DNA from: Planctomycetota bacterium
GTDB lineage: Bacteria > Planctomycetota > Phycisphaerae > FEN-1346
Assembly: GCA_030602705.1 (NCBI GenBank)
Contig: JAUVZF010000041.1
Location: 1-33,213 of the forward strand
Length of the DNA stretch: 33,213 nucleotides
Direction: 5' to 3'
Shown here: positions 27,273 to 33,213 of the stretch, piece after piece
How the letters are laid out: each line of letters opens with the position of its first letter
Position numbering within the stretch: the first letter of the stretch is position 1
The notes under the pieces: model-generated
The model's input: only the letters and a program-made list of their open reading frames with translations
The model's database searches: none
What the model was told of the DNA's origin: nothing
Made by a program: the position numbers and the translations under genes

Positions 27273-27383
27273 TGTCAACTTCGCATCGCCACCCCATAGG
27301 GATAGCGCGGTCCGTACGGACCGCGCGGCGGCCAGGATTGACCGCCGCGCTATCACTTGCCTGCATCGACGGGAAGTTGACAA
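27273..27383. repeat. Nested palindromic element
   Basis: Outer arms TTGTCAACTTC (27273-27283) and GAAGTTGACAA (27373-27383) are perfect inverted repeats. Inside, GATAGCGCGG (27301-27310) matches CCGCGCTATC (27345-27354), and 27305-27326 is a perfect 22-base palindrome centred on GTCCGTACGGAC. The same palindrome with one mismatch occurs at 32428-32449. The rest of the gap 27154-27492 shows nothing else. A mobile or REP-type origin is inferred. Confidence 0.6.
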
Positions 27384-27492
27384 CGTAGCACAAGGAGACT
27401 TCAGTCGCCGACCACGTTGTGCCGATAAACGGATACCGTCGCTGCAGACCACCCGGACCGGCCAGAACCACAAGGATAAGGAGTTGCCGACC

Positions 27493-27834
27493 GTGGGAAC
27501 CATACTGGACACATTGACGCGGCGTCTCGCGGGCAACCGCCGCCGCCACCGTCGCCAGCGTCGAAAATACGACACGGTCGTCCGTGACGAGGCGTGGCGT
27601 GAGGTGTTCCGGGGCTGGACGGTGGACGTCTCGCCGACCGGCGCGAAACTGGCCGGGTTCCCGGCCCAAGTGGGAGTGCTCGAGGGACAGGACGTCACCC
27701 TGGAGTTCCTGCTCGTTCCCAAGAACGTAGACCAGATCGCTCGCCGGGTGCCGGTTCCCAGCCACGTTGTCCGCGTCGATGAGCAAGGAGATAATTACAC
27801 CATCGCCGTCATGTTCAACAAGGTGCTCGAGTAG
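27493..27834 (+). CDS. PilZ-like domain protein, 113 aa
   Basis: PilZ domains bind cyclic di-GMP through an N-terminal Arg cluster and a D/N-x-S-x-x-G motif. Here a basic segment (RRRHRRQRRKYDT, about residues 13-26) precedes VDVSPTGAKL (about 44-53), followed by beta strands ending YTIAVMFNKVLE. This fits a stand-alone PilZ domain, although the first motif is not a textbook RxxxR, so ligand binding is uncertain. The GTG at 27493 has AAGGAG 9 bases upstream; the longer open frame runs back through palindromic DNA and is not likely coding. Effector partners are not visible. Confidence 0.7.
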   Translation: MGTILDTLTRRLAGNRRRHRRQRRKYDTVVRDEAWREVFRGWTVDVSPTGAKLAGFPAQVGVLEGQDVTLEFLLVPKNVDQIARRVPVPSHVVRVDEQGDNYTIAVMFNKVLE

Positions 27835-27862
27835 CCGGCGGCCAACACCCAATAGCCCTCAC

Positions 27863-27895
27863 CAGGCCGGCGTCTCCGGTGCAGGTGCCGGCCTG
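27863..27895 (+). terminator. Hairpin after the PilZ gene
   Basis: CAGGCCGGC (27863-27871) pairs perfectly with GCCGGCCTG (27887-27895) around a 15-base loop, 29 bases after the stop. No T tract follows, so it is only a possible terminator. Confidence 0.4.
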
Positions 27896-28002
27896 TCCTG
27901 CCTTCGAAGAGGGTCTTCCCTCGAGGCAACTCGCAGCCGCGCATGCGGAGCGCTGCCTGGCGTGCGGTCGCAGCATCGGCGCCGAATTCATTCTCGCCCG
28001 CC

Positions 28003-28031
28003 TTGATACTCGTCGCCACCACGTATAGAAT
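28003..28031 (+). promoter_or_regulatory. Sigma70-type promoter for nifU-nifS
   Basis: TTGATA (28003-28008), a 17-bp spacer and TAGAAT (28026-28031) predict a start near 28038. The TATAGAAT sequence also allows a 15-bp spacing. Confidence 0.55.
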
Positions 28032-28066
28032 AGCAGAATGAGATGGGTAAGGAGACCGGGGTCGCC

Positions 28067-28933
28067 ATGTGGGACTACACAGAAATAGTCAAAGAGCACT
28101 TCCTGAACCCGAAGCACACCGGCGTCATCGAGCACCCGGACCTCGACGCCACCGTGGGCAACCTTACGTGCGGCGACGCCCTGCGGCTGATGATCAAACT
28201 CGATGAGGCCGGCCGCATCGCCGACGCCAAATTCCAGACCTTCGGCTGCGCCAGCGCCATCGCCTCCTCCGACGCGCTCATCGAACTCATCAAGGGCAAG
28301 ACCATCGAGGAAGCCGAAAGGTTGACGAACGACGACATCGTCGCCTACCTGGGCGGCTTGCCCGAGGCCAAGATGCACTGCTCCGTCATGGGCACGGAGG
28401 CCCTTCAGAAGGCCATCGCCCTGTACCGCGGGCACCCGTTCGAACTCGAAGACAAGGGCACCATCGTCTGCCGATGCTTCGGTGTGACCGACAAACTCAT
28501 CGAGAAGGTCGTCCGCGAGCACAACCTGCACACCGTCGAGCAGGTGACGCACTTCACCAAGGCGGGCGGCGGATGCCAGGGATGCCACCCTGAAATCGAG
28601 GCCATCATCGAGAAGGTCCACGGGCCCAAGGCCGAGCACGTCGCCAAAGCGAGACAGCGCCGGACGCCCATGACGAACCTGGAGCGCATGACCCTGATCC
28701 AGCAGGTCATCGAGCAGGAGATCCGGCCAATGCTCCAGGCCGACGGCGGCGACATCGAACTGGTGGACATCGACGGCAAGACGGTCCAGGTGGCGCTTCG
28801 CGGCCACTGCGCCTGGTGCCGCGTCAAGGATTTCACCCTCAAGGGGTCGATCGAGAATCGACTCAGGGAACTCGTCGATCCGCAGATCGTCGTCGAAGAC
28901 GTGGGCGGCCGCCTGCCCGAAGGCACCGCGTGA
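28067..28933 (+). CDS. nifU: NifU, three-domain Fe-S cluster scaffold
   Basis: The 288-aa protein builds Fe-S clusters for transfer to target proteins. The IscU-like domain has Cys35, Cys61 and Cys105; the central permanent 2Fe-2S domain has Cys135, 137, 170 and 173 (CRC...GGGCQGC); the C-terminal Nfu domain has Cys248 and Cys251 (GHCAWC). Positions agree closely with classical nitrogen-fixation NifU. The ATG at 28067 (MWDYTEIVKEHF, the family start) is preferred over one at 28043; AAGGAG is 12 bases upstream. It is followed by nifS with the stop overlapping a possible GTG. No nitrogenase gene is in the window, so a general Fe-S role is likely. Confidence 0.95.
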   Translation: MWDYTEIVKEHFLNPKHTGVIEHPDLDATVGNLTCGDALRLMIKLDEAGRIADAKFQTFGCASAIASSDALIELIKGKTIEEAERLTNDDIVAYLGGLPEAKMHCSVMGTEALQKAIALYRGHPFELEDKGTIVCRCFGVTDKLIEKVVREHNLHTVEQVTHFTKAGGGCQGCHPEIEAIIEKVHGPKAEHVAKARQRRTPMTNLERMTLIQQVIEQEIRPMLQADGGDIELVDIDGKTVQVALRGHCAWCRVKDFTLKGSIENRLRELVDPQIVVEDVGGRLPEGTA

Positions 28934-28947
28934 GAGGAACCACCACC

Positions 28948-30147
28948 GTGGACAACACCATCTACCTCGACAACAACGCCACGACGCCCGTGGCGCCCGA
29001 GGTGCGCGAGGCCATGATGCCGTTCCTCGACCGACTGTACGGCAACCCATCGAGCATCCACACCTTCGGCGGCCAGGTGAAGGCCCACGTTGACAAGGCC
29101 CGCCAGAGGCTGGCCGACCTGGTGGGGTGCCATCCGACGGAGATCATTTTCACGTCGTGCGGCACCGAGAGCGACAACACGGCCATCACCAGCGCCCTGG
29201 ACTGCTACCCCGAGCGGCGCCACCTCATCACGACGCGCGTCGAACACCCCGGGGTCAAGAACCTGTGCCAGGCGCTTGGGCAGGGCGGCCGCGGCCGACC
29301 GCTCTATCGCGTGACGGAGATCCCGGTCGATGCCGAAGGCCTGCTCGACGTGGCCGCCTTCGAGGATGCCCTCGACGACTCGACCGCTGTCGTCAGCGTG
29401 ATGTGGGCCAACAACGAGACCGGCGTCCTGTTTCCCGTCGAGACGGTCGGCGCCCTGTGCCGCGACCGCGGCGTCCTCTTTCACACCGACGCCATCCAGG
29501 CCGTCGGCAAGATTCCGATGGACCTGGCGGACCTGCCGATCGACATGCTGAGCCTCTCGGGCCACAAACTGCACGCCCCGAAGGGCATCGGGGCGCTGTA
29601 CGTGCGCCGCGGGACGCGGTTCAGCCCGCACATCATCGGCGGGCACCAGGAGAGCAACCGTCGAGGCGGCACCGAATCGGTTCCGCTCATCGTCGCCCTC
29701 GGCAAGGCGGCGGAACTGGCCAAGCAGAACCTCCACAAAGAGAACACCGAGGTGGCCGCCCTGCGCGACCGCCTGGAGAACGACCTCCTGGAGAAGGCCC
29801 CCGACGCCCACGTCAACGGCAGCCGGGAGCAACGGCTCCCGAATACGACCAACATCAGTTTCGAGTACGTCGAGGGCGAGGCCATCCTCCTGATGCTCGA
29901 CCAGCACGGCATCTGCGCATCGAGCGGCTCGGCCTGCACCACCGGCAGCCTCGAACCCAGCCACGTGCTGCGCGCGATGGGCGTGCCCTTCACGGCAGCG
30001 CATGGATCCATCCGATTCAGTTTGAGCATCTACAACACGCGGGAGGAGATCGACAAGGTCCTGGAGGTCGTGCCGCCGATCATCCAGCGGCTGCGCCAGA
30101 TCAGCCCCTTCGGCCACGACAAGGCGCCGGCGAAGAGCAAAGCGTAA
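28948..30147 (+). CDS. nifS: NifS cysteine desulfurase
   Basis: The 399-aa PLP enzyme takes sulfur from cysteine and passes it to NifU. It has YLDNNATTPV at the start, TRVEH (His100 stacking on PLP), SLSGHK with PLP-binding Lys207, and the mobile loop CASSGSACTTGSLEPSHVLRAMG with catalytic Cys330. The length of this loop places it in the group I (NifS/IscS) class. I chose GTG at 28948 (GAGAGGA upstream, family start); a GTG at 28930 overlapping the nifU stop would add six residues. Transcription would be with nifU. Confidence 0.96.
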   Translation: MDNTIYLDNNATTPVAPEVREAMMPFLDRLYGNPSSIHTFGGQVKAHVDKARQRLADLVGCHPTEIIFTSCGTESDNTAITSALDCYPERRHLITTRVEHPGVKNLCQALGQGGRGRPLYRVTEIPVDAEGLLDVAAFEDALDDSTAVVSVMWANNETGVLFPVETVGALCRDRGVLFHTDAIQAVGKIPMDLADLPIDMLSLSGHKLHAPKGIGALYVRRGTRFSPHIIGGHQESNRRGGTESVPLIVALGKAAELAKQNLHKENTEVAALRDRLENDLLEKAPDAHVNGSREQRLPNTTNISFEYVEGEAILLMLDQHGICASSGSACTTGSLEPSHVLRAMGVPFTAAHGSIRFSLSIYNTREEIDKVLEVVPPIIQRLRQISPFGHDKAPAKSKA

Positions 30148-30172
30148 TCAAGAGCCGCGCTTCCCATTCGCC

Positions 30173-30258
30173 GGGTGGCACGGTCACGCGCAAGCGTGGC
30201 CGTGTTCTACATTTGGCGCACACGGCCGTCCCGGCGCGCCGGGACTTCCGTGCCACCC
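30173..30258. repeat. Palindromic intergenic element after nifS
   Basis: Outer arms GGGTGGCACGG (30173-30183) and CCGTGCCACCC (30248-30258) are perfect inverted repeats. Inside are an 11-bp hairpin with GCAA loop (30179-30189 with 30194-30204) and the perfect 18-base palindrome at 30228-30245. It occupies most of the gap between the convergent nifS and CPBP genes and may also terminate transcription. It resembles dispersed GTGGCACGG-type repeats I associate with Planctomycetota, but only one copy is here. Confidence 0.6.
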
Positions 30259-30276
30259 CTGAACCCGCCAACCCCC

Positions 30277-30936
30277 CTACGACCACACCCACCACGGCGC
30301 CTGGACGTTTTCACCATAGACAACGATGTCGAACACGACGTGCGCGGCAAGCGGCGTGAGGACGCTGCCGGAGAGTTCGCGAAGCGCACCGAAGACCACG
30401 CCACCTATGAGCGTCCACACGGCGAGAAACTCAAGGTCGATAACGACGCCGTCCGGCGGAAACGCAAACAGCGCCGCCTTGTACGCCGTGTGAGCCGCAG
30501 CCGCAAGAAGCACCGCCGCGACCAGCCCCAGCCGTCGCAGCCTCCCCTGGACGTACCCGCGATAGAGGAGTTCTTCGGCCGCTCCGATGGCGGAAGCAAC
30601 CAACACAAACCGGCCGACGCCTGAAGGCAACGCCCCCATCTCCCACACGACGCGATGGAGGACGCCGAGCCCCGCCCCCACGGCGCAAGCAAGAATCACA
30701 TACGCCGCCACTTTCCCGGAGAGCGGCGATAGACCGAGGATCTCAGCGGGGCGACGTTCGACACGAAAGGAACTCGCGACGGCCACCGCCGTCACAAGCA
30801 GCCCGGCGCCCGACACCACGACCCACGGCCGGCCGCTTCGGACGAACAGGGCGAACAGAACCATCCCCGCCGACGCGGCGGCCGCTTCGAGCACCGGACG
30901 CCGAAGGTCGCGCGGATGGCCGGCCACGTCAGGCAT
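30277..30936 (-). CDS. CPBP-family intramembrane metalloprotease
   Basis: The 219-aa membrane protein has about six hydrophobic helices and the CPBP (Abi/Rce1-like) motifs: EELLYRG with Glu121, Glu122 and Arg126; His149 in the second motif (LAAAAHTAYK); and H199-x3-D203 (AAHVVFD) in the third. Such proteins cleave prenylated or membrane peptides or act in immunity and surface-protein processing. The start overlaps the end of the leucine-rich-repeat gene by 8 bases, so the two are coupled and the repeat protein may be a partner or substrate. The latter is inference. Confidence 0.85.
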   Translation of the reverse strand: MPDVAGHPRDLRRPVLEAAAASAGMVLFALFVRSGRPWVVVSGAGLLVTAVAVASSFRVERRPAEILGLSPLSGKVAAYVILACAVGAGLGVLHRVVWEMGALPSGVGRFVLVASAIGAAEELLYRGYVQGRLRRLGLVAAVLLAAAAHTAYKAALFAFPPDGVVIDLEFLAVWTLIGGVVFGALRELSGSVLTPLAAHVVFDIVVYGENVQAPWWVWS

Positions 30937-32308
30937 GGGAGGCGTTTCGCTTCCGCCGCGCTGCCAGCCACCACGCCATCACGGCAAGCGGCACGAGCAG
31001 CAGGATCCACCCCGACCCCAGGCAGAGCGGAGCGAGGCGGACGACGGCCGTGTCGGGCAGTTCTTTCTGGAGCCGGACCACCATCTCCTGGTGCTCCGGC
31101 TTCACCTTGCCGTCTTTCTTTTCCACGGCCACCGCCAGGAACTCCAGGCCTTTCATCTGGTAGAGGGGGTCGGGGGGCGCCTTGGTCGCCAGGATCAGCG
31201 CTTTCAGGTGCTTGAGGTCCCCGGCGGGCCTCAGGTCCGTGATCTTCTCGCACCCGGTCGCCTCGAGCACGACCAGGTCCGGATGGCTGCGGACGACCTC
31301 TGCGAACTGCTCCTGCGTCGTCGCGGGCGGCAGGGCCAGCCACTTGAGACCTTTGAGTTTCTCCAGGACCGCCAGGTCGGTCACGCCCTCGCAGGATCGC
31401 AGGCACACGGTCTTTAAGTGCGGGTGGTTGGCGAGGGCGCTGATGTCGGTGAGCGGCTTCTCGGCCATCAGGTTCAGTTCCTCAAGGCCCGGCTGTTTGC
31501 CGAGGCACGACAGGTCTTTCATCTTCCCGCGGAAGACGACGAGCGACCGCAGACTTGCGAGGCCATCGGGAAGCGGACCGGCCTTCTCGACGTCCCACTT
31601 GGTGAGGAGAAGCGTTTCCAGGTTCGAGAGACCTGCCAGGAATGGAAGATCCGCCTCTTGGTCGCCCTTCATGACGAGCATCCGGAGTTGCTTCTCGCCG
31701 AACAGGGCCGCCCAGTGCAACTTGTTAAGCGTCGCGTCCTCGATCAAAAGCCACCCGGGATCGAAAAGCGGCAGTAAGACGGGCAGCGCGTCGGCCTCCG
31801 TGACGATCAGCCCGACCGCGGGGTTCTCGGCGGCCAACCTCTTGATCAGGGCCTCCGCATCAACCCCTTCAGGCGGTTCCTTGGCGCCGACGCCGACCAA
31901 ACGCAGGGACGCCATCTGCTCGGGTGTGGCCTTCTTCAGCCATTCCCAGCCGCCCTCCTCATCCAGCGACAGGGTCACCGTCTTGCCGGCGAGCGTGGTG
32001 CGGACCTTGTCGCCGGCCACCTTCAGCGACCGGCCGTCCGCGGATCGATAGGGAATCCACAGGTTCTGCGGGACCGCGATCACTTCCCCGTCCCTGACGA
32101 GCAGATGGGTCGCCTCCCCTTCCTTGGCCCCGGCAAGAAAGAGCCCATACAGCGGAGACATGACCGTGAACCTCTCGCCGCCTTCAATCCGGACGACCTG
32201 CGGCGGGCGCCAGGCCCCGCGCTCGGAGGACCTCCCCCAGCATGGGGCGCCCATCACCGGAAAGACGACCAGCAGCAAGAGCAGGACGACCGGGCGGCGG
32301 CTCGACAT
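30929..32308 (-). CDS. Exported leucine-rich-repeat protein with C-terminal membrane anchor
   Basis: The 459-aa protein has a signal peptide (about 1-24, RRPVVLLLLLVVFPVMGAPC; the Cys could be a lipobox). A variable domain (about 40-200) is followed by LRR units (about 205-400) such as LSNLETLLLTKWDVEKAGPL, LASLRSLVVFRGKMKDLSCL and HPHLKTVCLRSCEGVTDLAVL. A final hydrophobic helix (GWILLLVPLAVMAWWLA) ends in a basic RRKRN tail, so the repeats face outwards. GGGGAAGG lies before the ATG, and a TTGACA promoter is at 32344-32372. It overlaps the CPBP protease gene. The ligand is unknown. Confidence 0.8.
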   Translation of the reverse strand: MSSRRPVVLLLLLVVFPVMGAPCWGRSSERGAWRPPQVVRIEGGERFTVMSPLYGLFLAGAKEGEATHLLVRDGEVIAVPQNLWIPYRSADGRSLKVAGDKVRTTLAGKTVTLSLDEEGGWEWLKKATPEQMASLRLVGVGAKEPPEGVDAEALIKRLAAENPAVGLIVTEADALPVLLPLFDPGWLLIEDATLNKLHWAALFGEKQLRMLVMKGDQEADLPFLAGLSNLETLLLTKWDVEKAGPLPDGLASLRSLVVFRGKMKDLSCLGKQPGLEELNLMAEKPLTDISALANHPHLKTVCLRSCEGVTDLAVLEKLKGLKWLALPPATTQEQFAEVVRSHPDLVVLEATGCEKITDLRPAGDLKHLKALILATKAPPDPLYQMKGLEFLAVAVEKKDGKVKPEHQEMVVRLQKELPDTAVVRLAPLCLGSGWILLLVPLAVMAWWLAARRKRNASHA

Positions 32309-32343
32309 GACCTTCCCCTTTCATCGCCGGTGAGAATACGCGC

Positions 32344-32372
32344 AACCTATCCCCGCACGGGAAAGGTGTCAA
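32344..32372 (-). promoter_or_regulatory. Sigma70-type promoter for the LRR-CPBP pair
   Basis: On the minus strand TTGACA (32367-32372), a 17-bp spacer and TAGGTT (32344-32349) lie about 35 bases before the LRR gene start. Confidence 0.55.
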
Positions 32373-32427
32373 CAGATATGTGGCCTGCCGAGTCCGCTCA
32401 CAGCCGCCACGGTGGTCCTCAAGACGA

Positions 32428-32449
32428 GCGCAGTCCGTACGGACCGCGC
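32428..32449. repeat. Palindrome shared with 27305-27326
   Basis: This 22-base palindrome centred on GTCCGTACGGAC differs from the one at 27305-27326 by one base, leaving one mismatched pair. It lies between the divergent LRR and flavodoxin genes, upstream of both promoters. Confidence 0.6.
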
Positions 32450-32469
32450 GGGCCGCACGCACCTTTTCC

Positions 32470-32498
32470 TTGAGACGAGCCGCGCGCTCTGGTACGTT
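32470..32498 (+). promoter_or_regulatory. Weak candidate promoter for the flavodoxin gene
   Basis: TTGAGA (32470-32475), a 17-bp spacer and TACGTT (32493-32498) lie 44 bases before the ATG. The -10 box is poor. Confidence 0.3.
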
Positions 32499-32542
32499 TC
32501 CACCGACGGCGTGAGCGCCGAGAACCCGAAAGGGGACACGCG

Positions 32543-33022
32543 ATGGCGAAAATCCTGATCACCTACTATTCCCGCAGCGGAAACACCGCCAAGATGGCCG
32601 AACTCGTGGCGGAGGGGGCACGCAAGGTCAAGGGGGCCGAGACGATCATCAAGAAGGTCGAGGACACCGACGCCGAGAGCCTGACCGACTACGACGCACT
32701 TCTCGCCGGCAGCCCCACGTATTACGGACAGATGGCTGCCCAGGTCAAAGACCTCTTCGACAGGAGCGTGGTCCTGCACGGCCAACTCGAGGGCAAGGTC
32801 GGCGGCGCGTTCACCAGCGCGGCCAACCTGGGCGGGGGGAACGAGACGACGATCCTCTCGATCCTCCAGGCCATGCTCATCCACGGCATGATCGTCCAGG
32901 GCACCAGCCAGCGTGACCACTACGGCCCGGTGGCCATCGGCGCGCCCGACGACCGGGCCATTGGCGAATGCCGCAAACTCGGCCGCAACGTGGCAGAACT
33001 GGCGGTCAGACTGCACGGCTGA
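32543..33022 (+). CDS. Flavodoxin-fold FMN protein, WrbA-like
   Basis: The 159-aa protein has the FMN phosphate-binding loop SRSGNTAKMAELVAEGA after ILITYY, a second flavin loop GSPTYYGQMAAQVKDLFDRS and GGAFTSAANLGGGNETTILSIL, as in WrbA and related NAD(P)H:quinone oxidoreductases. It is shorter than WrbA (about 200 aa), so it could be a simple flavodoxin-like electron carrier or a small quinone reductase. AAGGGG lies 7 bases before the ATG. It stands alone, between the palindrome at 32428 and the repeat at 33074. Confidence 0.88.
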   Translation: MAKILITYYSRSGNTAKMAELVAEGARKVKGAETIIKKVEDTDAESLTDYDALLAGSPTYYGQMAAQVKDLFDRSVVLHGQLEGKVGGAFTSAANLGGGNETTILSILQAMLIHGMIVQGTSQRDHYGPVAIGAPDDRAIGECRKLGRNVAELAVRLHG

Positions 33023-33073
33023 GCGTCCTTCGGAGCACGTCGCGCGGCAAATGAGCACGCGCCGTCAGGCAGG

Positions 33074-33212
33074 GGGTGTGGCAAGTTTTTCTGGCGAGCG
33101 CAGGCGGTTGTAGCGCCGGGCTTTATGCCCGGCGGCCGTTGGCGGCGGCGCCGGCCAGGATGCGCCGGGGATAAACCCCGGCGCTACGGCCAAGCCGCAG
33201 GAAATCGTCCCA
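33074..33212. repeat. Dispersed palindromic repeat, copy 2 (at window edge)
   Basis: This copy is nearly identical to 25004-25147. GTAGCGCC (33110-33117) and GGCGCTAC bracket hairpin GCCGGGC-TTTAT-GCCCGGC (33115-33133) and the 9-bp GCGCCGGGG hairpin (33162-33184). The match runs to 33212, one base before the window ends, so the repeat may continue. Confidence 0.85.
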
Positions 33213-33213
33213 T

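Noticed and set aside
28067..30147. Part of a nitrogen-fixation cluster
   Set aside because: NifU and NifS are present, but no nifHDK, nifB or other fixation gene is in the window; NifU/NifS often serve general Fe-S assembly in anaerobes.

Overview
This is a GC-rich chromosomal stretch from a Gram-negative, probably anaerobic or microaerophilic bacterium, most likely an uncultured Planctomycetota member of Phycisphaerae type. The evidence is the combination of a Tat-exported sulfatase with an anaerobic-type sulfatase maturase, a PEP-CTERM protein, a Tat-type Gfo/Idh/MocA oxidoreductase, two GroELs, LpxB (lipid A, so an outer membrane), NifU/NifS, and many palindromic intergenic repeats. The lineage is inferred from gene content. 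No rRNA or tRNA gene is present.

Layout. 1-500: intergenic DNA with a candidate miniature inverted-repeat element and phased A-tracts, then a promoter for a tiny lipoprotein. 797-5631: a sulfated-glycan locus, with sulfatase and outer-membrane porin on +, facing the sulfatase-maturing radical SAM enzyme and a DUF89 protein on -. 5845-6280: a consensus promoter, several hairpins and a strong terminator but no ORF, a candidate structured RNA or leader ahead of a PEP-CTERM papain-like protein. 7768-9675: FmdB zinc ribbon, HIT hydrolase and dGTPase. 9784-18027 (-): a chaperone cluster transcribed groEL, groES, a 77-aa ORF, a second groEL, dnaJ, grpE, fmdB, yacG and a polytopic membrane protein. 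18462-21493 (+): PIN-PhoH ATPase, tRNA-binding protein and lpxB. 21583-24846 (-): zinc-ribbon membrane protein, Gfo/Idh/MocA oxidoreductase and HEAT-repeat protein. 25372-30147 (+): aspS, a PilZ-like protein, nifU and nifS. 30277-32308 (-): a leucine-rich-repeat membrane protein and an overlapping CPBP protease. 32543-33022 (+): a flavodoxin-like protein.

How the genes work together. The maturase would convert the cysteine of the sulfatase CSPSR motif to formylglycine without oxygen, and the porin could move sulfated or desulfated oligomers. In the chaperone cluster one GroES apparently serves two GroELs with different tails (Gly-Met versus acidic), with the DnaJ/GrpE co-chaperones downstream and no dnaK in view. 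NifU has all three Fe-S domains and is followed directly by its sulfur donor NifS.

The least explained DNA is non-coding: the candidate RNA at 5880-6280, a 32-bp tandem repeat inside the chaperone cluster, a repeat of about 140 bp present twice (25004 and 33074), and several palindromic elements whose stems show compensating changes. All identities come from reading the sequence. No database or folding program was used.
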